Under the pieces are notes generated by a model. That model saw nothing but the letters and a program-made list of their open reading frames with translations. It was not told where the DNA came from and searched no databases. This document shows positions 9,527-21,333 of a stretch of 64,000 bases of DNA, piece after piece. Every line of letters starts with the position of its first letter. The stretch's first letter is position 1. Origin of the DNA: Blastomyces gilchristii SLH14081. Taxonomy: Eukaryota > Ascomycota > Eurotiomycetes > Onygenales > Ajellomycetaceae. Location of the stretch: NCBI RefSeq assembly GCF_000003855.2, contig NW_003101680.1, positions 1 to 64,000 on the forward strand, read 5' to 3'. The position numbers and the translations under genes are program-made.

Positions 9527-12500
9527 TTAACTCTCTTCTCTTTCTTAATTGTACATAGCTCTCATCAGTCAAGAGCTGCAGTCTCAGATAATACAGAACT
9601 CAGAGTGTAGATCAGACAATTGTAGCTGACTCATTTTATAAGATATTATCAGCTGTGACTGTGAAGTCTCTTATCAAGAATATCTTCAATCTCTTATTCA
9701 AGTTTGTTATCTTCTTCTATGATCTCTGGCAGCTGTCAGTTGAAAGTCAGTTGAGAAGAGAATGAATCAGTGACAGTATAACAGAGCAAGCTTGTATAAA
9801 AGACATTATAAATCTCTGATAATATGTTAAGACAGTAGTTATGACTGTCTAGAACTTCTCTCACTTTATACTTTATATAATAATAATTCAGTGTGTGAGA
9901 TGAGTGTGTGATCTGTATATTCTTAAGATTCAATTATACTAGATCTTCTATCTTATGTTACTCAGTGAGATCTCAGTGAATATTGATTTAATCTTCTTAA
10001 TTCTGTTTAGTGCTCACTATAAAGGCTTCTGCTGAATCACAGACATCTCAGAGTTTTATTACTATATTATTAATAATTTAAATCAGACTGCAGAGGTTCA
10101 GTGTGAAATATATAATCTTTAGAAGATTCAGTACTTTCACATAATATTTACATGTAAGAAAGAACAGACTTACATCTATTGAAACAGTATCTTGATCATT
10201 GATGATGACTTCAGTGTGTAGAAGACAATCATATCAATTATCTTATAAGTAATTACAGAACTTATAAAGATAATTCTTTACAATCTGAATTACTCATTCT
10301 AATGCATTATCAGTCTCAGAGTGATACATAGTTAATAAACAGCATATAATCTTGAGAACTTGACAGATTCTTGTTCAGAGAGTGCTTATAAATTGACAGT
10401 TCTGATCTGATACTATAGATCTCAGTAATTCATGCATCTGATAGAACAGACTTCTTAGAAAAGCTTTGATAACTTGTTTAGCATTCATCTTATTATAAGA
10501 TTTCAATATTATATTCTTACTCAATCAGTTCATAATGACCAGAATATTTCTACAATTCTTACTCTCAGAGAGATTAACAGTGAAGTTAATTACTATATCT
10601 CATCAGATTCTATCAGAGATATTAAGTGATTTCAGCAGGTCTTTTCTACAGATCTTTCACAAGATGATGAAGAAACAATGATTACAGTTTCAGATGAAAT
10701 GTTTGATGCTGTTTGATAGCTCAGATCAGTAGAACTCTTGAGAGATTATTTGATACAGTTATTCATAATCTGAATAGCTAATTATATGAGAGTCATGCAT
10801 CTCTTGCATTATCTGAGTGTATAAGAGTTCAGAGTGAGAGACTCAGTGTTGTTCACAGAATTGTAGAGTGTTATTATCATTGATTAAACATTCTAAGATG
10901 TCAGTTCTTATATATAGTTCTGAGAGAAATTGAGTTGCTTCTTGTTATACTGCTTCAGTGAGTGCTTAAAAAAGTTCATCAGTTTAAGCTGCTGTATATC
11001 ATAGTTCATCTAATATAGATTTTAAACAAGTTGAGATATCAGTGACAGTTCTAATTGAAGAAGTATATATAGTGTCATAAGCTGTTTTATCTTGATTAAC
11101 TAGTATCTTCAGATTTAAGAGCTGATGCTCTCAGTTCATTCAGTGAGTATCTGTTACATTGAATAGTATATCTTGCTCTCATTATAAGAGAGCATCTGTC
11201 ATCAAGTTCTGACTGCTAGAACAGTAGTGTATTATAAAATGAAAGTAACTTAAGAACTCAGATTATCATATCTATTATTCAGTGAGTTTATAAGTAATTA
11301 TAAATTACTTAAGATTCTTATAATCTATGAATATCTCAAATTCAGAGATACTTCAGAGTTCAGAGTCTTATTCTTCTAAACAGTGTATAATTATGAGAAG
11401 TTTCTTATTATAGATCTCATAGTTGCATTCAGTAGAACTCAGTTTCTTAAACATGAAGATACATGATTATAAGACATCTTTATCATCATATTATAATATA
11501 GCTTCTTCTATAATATAGTCAGAGAAATCAGCTTCAACAACTGTCTCATAATCAGAATTGAATATTATCAGTAGAGAGATATTAATGAATATCTTCTTCA
11601 TCTGTATAAATGCAGCTTCAGTATTCACTGATTATTAAAACACTGAGTCTTTCTTAGTGAGTACTGTAAGTAATCTTATAATATCTGAGAAGTTTTGTAT
11701 AAATCACTGATAGAAGTTAGTCAATTCAATGAAGCTTTGTACATCTTTCAGAGTATATGAAGTCTCTCACTCAAGAATAGTAGAGACTTTCTCAGAATTT
11801 ATTTAAATTCTCTTATCAGCTTCTATAATAAAGTCTAGATATTTTATACTCTTGACTTCAAAATCACACTTATCAATATCTATTGATAGTTCTGTCTCTT
11901 ATAATTATTATAATATCTTTTATATATATTCTTGATATTCTTTTCTGAATCTGTCAGTGAAGATAAGAATGTTATCTAGATATGCAGATATAAACTTATT
12001 AAGAAAATCTCAGAGTGCTCAGTTAATATACTTCTGAAATATACTAAGAGTATTAGTCAGTTCAAAGAGTGTGACTACTTATTCAAAGAGATTATAATAT
12101 GTTTGAAATACTGTAAGTCATTCATCTTCTTCAGTGATATAAATCTTATAAAACATAGTAATAATATCTAGCTTTATAAATCATTAAGCTTATTCAATAC
12201 ATACTAGAATTTCATTAATAAGAGATAAGAGATAACAATGTTTCTTTGTCAATCTATTCAGATCTTGATAGTTTATATAGAATTAAAGTTCTTTATCTAA
12301 CTTCTGTACAAAGAGAATAGAAGCTGCAGTGAAAGAGTTACTAATATATATGAATTTCTTATTTAACAGATTATTGAGTGTCTTCTGAAGAAGAAGAAGT
12401 TCATCTCAAGATATATTATAAAAAAGGCCTTATAATGACTTGAGATTCTTATTATTCTTCTTTTCTAACTTAATACTGTGATTCACTTCTAAGTCTTGTA

Positions 12501-12645
12501 AAGAAGATATATTTATAATATTATCTTATTGAAAAATATCTAGATATTCATGATATTATTGAGAGAGTTTTATGTGAGAATCTGTTATTATAGTATGAGA
12601 TAACTTTTCTATAGCTTTCTTAATATTAGTCAAACTGATAGAATA
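9527..12645 (-). pseudogene. GY1 outer element pol remnant (RT to integrase)
   Basis: Reverse complement of the pol gene of the inner GY1 copy. On the minus strand it runs from the region before RT (near 12,640) through RT and RNase H (about 12,450-11,100) to integrase and the C-terminal module (about 10,900-9,540). Stops occur at former Trp (TGA) and Gln (TAA) codons throughout. It is broken at 12,645 by the inner GY1, and the rest of pol and gag continues at 18,443. Confidence 0.75.
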
Positions 12646-13010
12646 TGTGGCGGGCTGCGCCCGATCAATCATATAGACTATTCCGTTACACTCCACAGAT
12701 TTCAACTGCTTTATTCTTGAACACATATGCTCTGATTCTCGGCCATTCTCAATTGCTGATCCTCGGCCGCCACAAACACGTACACTCCGATTCTCAGCCA
12801 TTCTTGATCACTGATCCTCAGCCATCATGAACATGTATAGATTCTTCCGCCCTGAAGCTCCACTGTGTACATCATCACATACATGTATAAATATTCACTT
12901 CAATTGCTGATTCTCACACTTTCTCTTTCTTTTTCTTCTCTAACATTTTTCTCTTTGTTATATAAGATCTATTAATATAATACTGATCTATTCAGTGTAG
13001 GCCTCTTACA
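12646..13010 (+). repeat. 5' LTR of inner GY1
   Basis: It is 365 bp, from TGTGGCGGGCTGCGCC to CCTCTTACA, and is visibly GC-richer and richer in CpG than the internal region. It contains a duplicated module of about 51 bp (CTCTGATTCTC...CATTCTC...CTGATCCTC) that is absent or single in the shorter GY1 LTRs. Confidence 0.9.
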
Positions 13011-13296
13011 CTAGAAAAATGTTCATTATCTTCTTATTAAGAAATGATTATTCATGCATCATCTTCTCATTAGAAACAATTATTCATCAAGAGATATCTG
13101 AACATGTAATAACATGTAAGAAAAGAGAAACAATCAGTTAAAGTGAACACTGAGTTCTTAGATAGACGCTTGCTCATCAGTTGTCCTGGCCCTGCAATAA
13201 GATCTTATAAAGAGAATGTCAGTGAAAGATCTGAGAGCTCTGATCTCAGACATATGAGATATTCATATGATTACACATTCAATGATTGATATAACC

Positions 13297-14290
13297 ATGT
13301 CTAACAATAATATGAAACTCTCAAACATGAGCATAGACATGATGCCACAGTGGCTTCAAGCAATGTTGAAATTATAATAATAATAAATAGCTGATATGCA
13401 TGCAACTCAACAACATCAATATGAAGAGATTCAATGATTATCACAACAAGAAACTCATGCAATTTCAATATCTACAGAATTGAATATAAAAACACTGAAA
13501 GAATGCTTAGATGTTTCTGCATATTTCAATGCTTCTGATCTCACTCTCTACTTATCATGAAGAATGGAAATGCTTGTGAAACTGAGTATAGATGAAGATG
13601 TTATCAGTTCATTAATCAATCAAGATTAATATATCAATGAACAATTGAAGAATCACATGAAACAGAAGTTTCATTCACAAATAAAAGCATATGAACCAGT
13701 GTTGTGAACATCTGACAACATCATCAAATATCTTGATATTCTGTTTCAAGACACTGTCATGTAACAGAAAGTGTTAGATTGGTTACAGAGTATCTGACAG
13801 AGAAACACTTCTCTTACAACATTCATTCCTGACTTTGACATCAAGATTCTAGAAGCAGGTGATCAATCTTGAGAGAATCAAATAAAGATTAGTATGCTTA
13901 AGAAGACATTAACTTTCAAACTCTTACAGATTTTTGTAAGTGTAGATGAAGACCAGACTTATGAAGGTTTCTGCACACAGCTTCAGACATTGAACAATCA
14001 TCTTATCAAGCTCAAGAGTATACAGAACAGTGACAGAAGATGTTACATCTCAGTGACTTATACATCTGTGCTGAAGAGAAGTAACAGCAATGATGCAGAT
14101 ATTATGAACTGAATAGACTTGAATATCTATGCATAAGCAAGAGTTTTCACCATTCAAACAGGCTTTCAAGTTCCTGAGATCACTTCCAAAGAAGTCGCTG
14201 ATTGACATCAATGTGAAGTATGTATCAACTGTAATCAATTAGAACACATTGCTTTCAACTGCTGATTGACCTATGTGTCTTCATACTCAA
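13297..14290 (+). pseudogene. GY1 gag (capsid/nucleocapsid) remnant
   Basis: From ATG 13,297 the protein starts MSNNNMKLSNMSIDMMPQW and passes into a Q/H-rich helix (QQ... ADMHATQQHQYEEIQ). A capsid-like region follows (LTLYLSxRMEMLVKLS near 13,545; LKKTLTFKLLQI near 13,895). A canonical zinc knuckle C-x2-C-x4-H-x4-C (CINCNQLEHIAFNC) lies at 14,221-14,262. In-frame TAA replaces Gln and TGA replaces Trp. The stretch 13,894-14,112 stays open by chance. Confidence 0.85.
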
Positions 14291-17200
14291 GAGAAAGATC
14301 AGTGTCTTCTTATTTAAAGAATGAATCAATGTCTGTCCGCATCAATCATGTTACATTAGAAGAAGATTCAGAAGATAACTATGAGAATACTCTGATGAAA
14401 CAGAAAAACAATTAGCTTCTGTTTAAATTCATAAACAGAAGCTTGAAGAGATCAGATAACAATAATTTGAAGAGAAAATGATAATAAATGCAATTCTTAT
14501 ATCTACTGTGATTGATAATATGTATAATATGAAAGCTATGATAGACAGCAGTCTATGTCACTATGCAATGATAAAATCTTCAGTTGTAAGATGTTATAAC
14601 CTTCAGCATATTCTCTTATCAAAACTCTGACTTCTCACAGAATTTGATGATTCAAAAGATGTTTGCACTCATTACATGATGAAACTAAACATAGATATTG
14701 AAGAACATCAACATGAAGATGCCTATGCATATGAAGTTAATAATCTCAATTATAATCTGATGTTAGAACTTGCCTGACTATCTGAATAAGATGTCTTGTT
14801 AAACACTTGAAACAGGAGTTTAATATTCCCTAATAATGATAGAATTCATGAAGATGATATTCACAAGACTATGAATCTGACACAGATCTCTGTCAACACT
14901 TACAAAATGCTCTGAAAAAGAAGTCATCAAAACTACTGATAGAGTCACTAACAAAGTCACTGATGGCAGAATCATGTATCAATCTATTCCATCAGTCTGA
15001 CTGATATCAAGAAAGCTCTAGAAAAGTTATCTTATACTATAATAACAGATTCTTATACAAAACTCTCTTAATAATATTATAAATATCTAGATGTCTTCTG
15101 ACAAGATAACATTATGAATATACCTTCTTTACAAGACTCAGAAGTGAATCACAGTATCAAGTTAGAAAAGAAAAATGATAAGAACTCTGAGCCACTGTGA
15201 GATTCTCTTTATAATATGTCTCAAGATGAACTTCTTCTTCTTCAGAAGACACTTAATGATCTGTTAGATAAGAGATTCATACATGTTAGTAACTCTTTCA
15301 CTACAGCTTCTATTCTCTTTATAAAGAAGTCAGATGAAGAACTCTGATTCTGTGTGAACTACTGAGATCTGAACAGATTAACAAAGAAAGATTAATATCT
15401 CTTATTTCTCATCAATGAAATTCTAGCATGAATCAGATGAGCTCAATGATTTACAAAGCTAGATGTCATTGCTGTGTTTCATAAGATTTGTATCACTGAA
15501 GAAGATAAATGACTTACAGCATTCTGAATATATTATAGCCTCTTTGAATGAATAGTCACACTCTTTGAACTGACTAATACTCTCAGTACATTTCAGAAGT
15601 ATATCAACTGAGCACTCTGAGATTTCCTTGATAAGTTTGCATCTGCTTATTTAGATAACATTCTCATCTTTATCAATGAATTCAGAAAAGAGCATCAAGA
15701 GCATGTGTGAAGAGTATTACAACAACTACAAGAAGCAGAACTATCAATTGATATTGATAAGTGTGATTTCAAAGTTAAGAGTACTAAATACTTAGGTTTC
15801 ATCATAGAAGCTGGTAAGAGAATTTGAATGAATTCTGAGAAGATCTCTGTCATTCTCAAATGAGAAGCTTCACATACTGTGAAAGATGTATAAAGCTTCA
15901 TTGAATTCACTAACTTCTATCAGTGATTTATACAAAACTTCTCAGATATTGCAAGATCACTTACAGATCTTACTAAGAAAGACTCAGTATTTCAATAATC
16001 AGCAGACACTGAAGCTGCATTTACACAGATGAAGAAGATATTCATTAATACCTCTCTGCTGATAATATTCAATTCTGATCATGAGACAGTTATTGAGGCT
16101 GATTTCTCTGACTATATAACAGAAGAAGTGATATTGTAATATGATGATGAAGATGTTCTATGATTATGTGTCTTCATGTCTAAGAAACTGAGTCCTGCTG
16201 AATGCAATTATGAGATTTATGATAAGAAACTTCTCATAATCATATACTGTTTAGAAGAATAAGACTCTGAACTCTGAAGTATCTCTGAATTTGAAATAAT
16301 CATAGATTATAAAAACCTCAAATACTTCACAACTATCTGTAAATTCACTGAATAACAGATATGATGATCTGAGTTCTTAAGTCACTTTCATTTTACAATA
16401 CACTATCATCTCAGCAGCCAGAAGTCGATGGCAGATGCCCTCTCATGATGAGAACAAGATATGCTGTTCAACATGACAGATACACACTGAATGAATTGAG
16501 AACACTGACTCTTGAATCTGAAGATATTAGTTAATCACAATGAGGTCACTCATGACACTATACACACTTCACTGGTCAGAACATTCTTCAGATCTATACT
16601 TAATGAATTGTGACATATAACAGCTCAAACTGATGAACTTCTTGAAGCACTCACTGAAGCAGTACATCAAGAAGCAACTCAATTTCCCCCAGAACTATGT
16701 ATAAGAACTAATATCTCAGAATGTTCAATTGATGATAATAACACTCTACAATTCTGTGAACAATACTGAGTCTCTCACTTTGAACTCTTACACACCCGGA
16801 TAATGCAAGAGATGCATGATTTGTGTATGACTGATTATTCAGACTGTGAATAACTGTATAGAATGATCTTCTGAGAGTTCTACTAGTCTGAGATATCAAA
16901 CAGTATCAGATACTTTGTCTGAAACTGCAATCATTATTCTTCTATTATCTTATAAAAGAACTATAGAAAAGATCTGCTGAAACTACTTGATATCTCTGAT
17001 AGAATCTGATGAGATGTGATAATTAACTTCACTGTTAATCTTTCTGAAAGTAAAGATTATAGAAACATTCTAGTCATCATGAATTAATTACATAAAGATA
17101 TAATATTGAAATCTTGTAATAAAATAAATACTGAACAAGTCACTGAAGCTTTTCTACAGAGCTTATTCTATTGAATATATGAATTACTGAGATTTATAGT

Positions 17201-18077
17201 ATCAGATCAGAGCTGTTAATTTATAAGTACTCTCTGAATAAGAATCTGTTAAGTTCTGAAGATTATACACTGTTTATTAACTATCTATCACTCTGAGACT
17301 GATGATACATCAGAACAGACAATTCAGACTGTAAAAAATTATTTTTATAAGTTCTGCAATTACTGATAAGATGACTGACATGATCTTCTTCTACACACAG
17401 AGATTGCTATCAATGATTAATATATCATTTCAACAGATATAAGCTCATTCTTCCTTATACACAGTTATTATATGAAGATATTAGATCTTCTAGAGATCAC
17501 ACAGTTCATACTGAACTCTCACAGTTCAATTCAGATCACTGATAATATAGTAATAAAACTCTGAGATGCTCATGATTGAGCAGAAGCCTTCATAATAAGC
17601 ACTAAACAGAATTAAGAAGATTAAATTAATATTCACTGAGATCTCACTGAACAATATAAGATAGAAGATCTGATATAATTGAATCTTAAGAATATATAAA
17701 TCACACATTCATCTCATACACTAGATTACTACTATATCAGGTATAAAGTGATAGAAGTTCTAGATAGCTATAACTATCATCTTAACATATCATCAGAAAT
17801 TCATGATATTTTTTATACAAGCTTGCTTCATTGCACTGCTACTGATCTGTTCTCTTCTTAACTAACTTTCAACTAGCAACTGCCAGAGATCATAGAAGAA
17901 GATAATAAGCTTGAGTGAGAGATTGAAGATATTCTCAATGAGAGATAATACAGCTGCAGTCAATAATATCTTATAAAATGAGTCAGCTATAATCAACTGA
18001 CCTGAACTTTGAGTTTCATGTTATCTGAAACAGCAGTCCTTGATCAATGAGAACTGCTTCTGAAAAGAAGAGGCTAA
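14291..18077 (+). pseudogene. GY1 pol remnant with C-terminal chromodomain
   Basis: Reverse transcriptase covers about 15,220-15,730, with FTKLDVIA (about 15,455), TAFWIYYSLFEW (TGA for Trp) and YLDNILIF (about 15,645), where the usual YLDD has become YLDN. RNase H lies at about 15,960-16,420. The integrase zinc region is near 16,740-16,950 and its core near 17,030-17,560. The last coding segment (about 17,917-18,054) reads as a chromodomain: WEIEDILNER, then YLIKWVSYNQLTWT, then LDQWE, ending at TAA 18,074-18,076 next to the polypurine tract. Chromodomain presence makes GY1 a chromovirus. Such domains are known to steer integration to heterochromatin, which fits this nest. Confidence 0.85.
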
Positions 18078-18442
18078 TGTGACAGGCTGCACCTAATCAA
18101 TTATATAGACTATTCTGTTACACTTCACAGATTTCAATCACTTCATTCTTGAACATGTATACTCTGATTCTCAGTCATTCTCAATCACTGATTCTCAGCC
18201 GCCACGAATGCATATGCTCTGATTCTCAGTCATTCTCAATCACTGATCCTCAGTCATCATGAATGTATATAGATTCTTCCGCCCCGAAGCTTCACTGCAT
18301 ACATCATCACATATATGTATAAATATTCACTTCAATTGCTGATTCTCACACTTTCTCTTTCTTTTCCTTCTCTAACATTTTTCTCTTTGTTATATAAGAC
18401 CTATCAATATAATACTGATCTATTCGGCGTAGGCCTCTTACA
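18078..18442 (+). repeat. 3' LTR of inner GY1
   Basis: It is 365 bp, the same length as its partner. It is preceded by a purine-rich tract (GAAAAGAAGAGG, 18,062-18,073) fitting a polypurine primer for plus-strand synthesis. The first bases are more mutated (TGTGACAGGCTGCACC) than in the 5' LTR. Confidence 0.9.
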
Positions 18443-20438
18443 GAATAGATTGATATATAATTCTGCTATCAGTGACTTTATCAGTGACTCTATCAGTAGT
18501 TTTAATAATTGACTTCTTTTACAGAGTATTTCATAAGTATTAACAGAGATCTGTGTAAGATTTATAGTTTTATGAATATTATCTTTATAAATTCTATCAT
18601 TGTTAGAGAATATTAAGCTTCTATTTTAAGCATTTAATAAGATATCTTATTCAGATAGTCAGACAAGTTCTAGTATGAGATTATAATTAAGATTATTAAC
18701 TTTGTATGTATAAATATCTTCACATTAATATTCTCTGATATCTATGTTTAGTTTTATCATGTAATGAGTGTGAATGTCTTTTAAATTATCAAATTCTGTG
18801 AGAAGTCAGAGTCTTTATAAGAGAATACACTGAAGATTATAATATCTTATAATTAAAGATTTAATTATTGTATAATAATATAGACTGCTGTTTATCATGA
18901 TTTTCATATTATATATATTATCTATTACAGTAGATACAAGAATTATATTCATTGTTATATTCTCTTTAAATTATTATTATCTGATCTCTTCAAGCTTCTA
19001 CTTGTAAATTTGAATAGAAGTTAATCTTTTTTCTATTTTATCAGAACATTCTCATAGTTATCTTCCAAATTCTTCTCTAATATAATGTGATTGATGTGAA
19101 CAGGTACTGATTCATTTTTTAAGTAAGAAGATATGTAGACTGATTAATAGTTGAAAGTAATATATCTCAATCAGTTACAGTTGATGCACACTTCTTATTA
19201 ATATTGATTAGTAACTTCTTCAGAAGTGATCTCAGAGACTCAGAAGCTTGTTCAGACAGTAGAAACTCTTACTTATATATAGATATTCAAGTCTACTCAG
19301 TTCATAGTATCTACATTATTATTATTATTTCTCAGTGTAGATATATAAGTGACTGAGTTATTTCTCAGTATAGATATATAAGTGTAATATCTTCTATCAC
19401 TGTTCTGTATACTCTTGAGCTTGATAAGATGATTATTCAATGTCTGAAGCTGTGTATAGAAGTCTTTATAAGTCAGGTCTTTATTTACACTTATAAGAGT
19501 CTTTAAGAGTTTAAAAGTTAGTGTCTTCTTAAGCATACTAATCTTCATTTAATTCTTTCAAGATTGATTATTTACTTCTAAGATCTTGATATTGAAGTCA
19601 GAAATAAATGTTATAAGAAAAGTATTTCTCTGTCAGATACTCTATAATCAATCTAATACTTTTTATTATATAATAATATCTTGAAATAAAATATTAAGAT
19701 ATTTGATGATATTATCAGATATTTACAATACTGATTCACATACTTTTATTCATGAATAAAACTTCTGTTTTATACAATTCTTTAATTATTCATTGATATA
19801 TTAATCTTGATTAATTAGTAAACTAATGATATCTTTATCTATACTCAGTTTTATAAGCATTTTCATTCTTTATAATGAGTAGAGAGTGAGATTGAAAGTA
19901 TTAAAATATATAGAAGTATCTAAGCATTCTTTCAGCACTTTTGTATTTAATTCTATAGATGTTGAAATTGTATAAGTTTCTTATTAAGTTAATTATTAAA
20001 TTTTCTTGAGTTGAAGTTATTAAGTTATATACATATCAGCTATCTATTACTATTATAATTTCAACATTGCTCAGAGCTACTATAATATTATGTCTATACT
20101 CATGTTCAAGAATTCTTTCATATTATTATTAGATATAATTATATTGATTGTTAAATATATAATATCTGTGAAATTGAAAGAAGTGTAATTATATGAATAT
20201 CTTATATATCTATGATATTAGAACTCTCAGATCTTTCACTGATATTATCTTTATAATATCTTACTCTCTTTGTAAGATCTTGTTATAAGATCAGAGTAAC
20301 TGATAAATAAGCTTCTATCTGAGAACTCAGTGTTTACTTAACTATTTAACTATTTCTCTATTTCTTATATATTATTATGTATTCAGATATCTCAGTGAGT
20401 AATCATTTCTAATAAGAAGATAATGAATATTTTTTCAG
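18443..20438 (-). pseudogene. GY1 outer element gag and protease region remnant
   Basis: Continues the outer element to the right of the inner insertion. The open piece 19,297-19,548 (minus) is co-linear with the gag segment of the inner copy at 13,888-14,112 and shares MLKKTLTFKLL and LKSIQNSDRR. The zinc-knuckle position (about 19,160-19,200) is degraded. The remaining stretch to 20,438 is gag N-terminus and leader. Confidence 0.75.
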
Positions 20439-20758
20439 TGTAAGAGACTTATGCTGAATAGATCAGTATAATATTTATAGATCTTATATAATAAAGAGAA
20501 AAACATTAAAGAAGAAAAGAAAGAGAAAGTATGAGAATCAGTGATCAGAGTGAATATTTATACATGTACATAGTAATATACACAGTGAAACTTCAGAGTG
20601 AAAGAATAGAAATTTTCATACATAGTGAAGCTTTGAGATGAAAGAATAGAAATTCTGTAGGTTTTCAGCTGAGAATCAGCAACTGAGAATTGAAGCAGTA
20701 GAAATCTGTGAAGTGTAACAGAATAGTCTATATAATTGATCAGACGCAGCCTGTCACA
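20439..20758 (-). repeat. 5' LTR of GY1 outer element
   Basis: This 320-bp partner of 9,207-9,526 ends in GTCACA followed by the ATTAT target copy. By analogy with other LTRs it should carry promoter and polyadenylation signals. None can be defined reliably in the mutated sequence. Confidence 0.85.
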
Positions 20759-20763
20759 ATTAT

Positions 20764-20869
20764 ATATATACAACAATATTATCCTTCAACATCTACTTTA
20801 ATCACGTGTCACTTAACTTATGTATAGTTTCATCTTAGATAGATTACAGATCAACATTATTCTCTAACA
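20764..20869 (+). repeat. ~102-bp LTR-like repeat: end of copy 1 plus truncated copy 2
   Basis: 20,764-20,791 completes the copy split by GY1. From about 20,787 a second, 5'-truncated copy follows (ATCTACTTTAATCACGTG ... TTCTCTAACA, ending 20,869), overlapping the first at AACA. It carries the intact CACGTG box. Together they form a partial tandem array at the left edge of the gene island. Confidence 0.6.
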
Positions 20870-21153
20870 TATTAGTAAATAAGATGATTTTTAGAATTAG
20901 TAATTATACAGATTGAATTCAGTGATATTATTTATATAATAAGTGATTTTTTCAGTTTATAACTTATTTACAGTCATTTCATCATTCATTCATCATTATA
21001 CTATGATTTACAGCTCAGTGATCATGTCACTAATTGAAATGATGAAACAACTATAATTCAGTCGTGTAATAACTCTACATTCTTCCGGTATGAATTCAGC
21101 TAACAATAAATATCTACAGAATTAGCTGTATATTTTTATACGTAATTTTCTAT
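20870..21153. other. AT-rich unassigned region before the gap
   Basis: No element, ORF or RNA gene recognised. Composition is intermediate, with a few CpGs near 21,062-21,143, so it may be unique sequence or an old, unrelated repeat. Confidence 0.35.
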
Positions 21154-21311
21154 NNNNNNNNNNNNNNNNNNNNNNNNNNNNNNNNNNNNNNNNNNNNNNN
21201 NNNNNNNNNNNNNNNNNNNNNNNNNNNNNNNNNNNNNNNNNNNNNNNNNNNNNNNNNNNNNNNNNNNNNNNNNNNNNNNNNNNNNNNNNNNNNNNNNNNN
21301 NNNNNNNNNNN
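21154..21311. other. Assembly gap (158 N)
   Basis: A run of Ns lies exactly at the change from AT-rich repeat sequence to GC-balanced gene sequence. The 3' UTR of the YTH gene and the true TE/gene boundary may be hidden here. Confidence 1.
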
Positions 21312-21333
21312 GTTGAGAACCGCTCCCGGTATT

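Larger units (their letters stand above)
12646..18442 (+). mobile_element. GY1 complete inner element (Ty3/gypsy chromovirus)
   Basis: This 5,797-bp element has two 365-bp LTRs and a perfect 5-bp target duplication GAATA (12,641-12,645 and 18,443-18,447). It lies in opposite orientation inside the outer GY1. It is the best-preserved reference copy in the window: gag from 13,297, a CCHC knuckle, protease/RT, RNase H, integrase and a C-terminal chromodomain follow in the standard gypsy order. Trp codons are almost all TGA and many Gln codons TAA, so it is inactive. Confidence 0.95.
9207..20758 (-). mobile_element. GY1 outer element (Ty3/gypsy chromovirus), interrupted by a second GY1
   Basis: This complete but decayed gypsy element lies on the minus strand with two 320-bp LTRs (9,207-9,526 and 20,439-20,758), each with TGT...ACA-type ends. 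Flanking ATTAC (9,202-9,206) and ATTAT (20,759-20,763) are a 5-bp duplication with one C-to-T change. Another full GY1 is inserted at 12,646-18,442. On the minus strand the order is LTR, leader, gag (about 20,080-19,100), protease/RT (about 18,900 to 18,443, then 12,645-11,600), RNase H, integrase, chromodomain end (about 9,700-9,540), LTR. All frames contain many stops. Confidence 0.9.
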
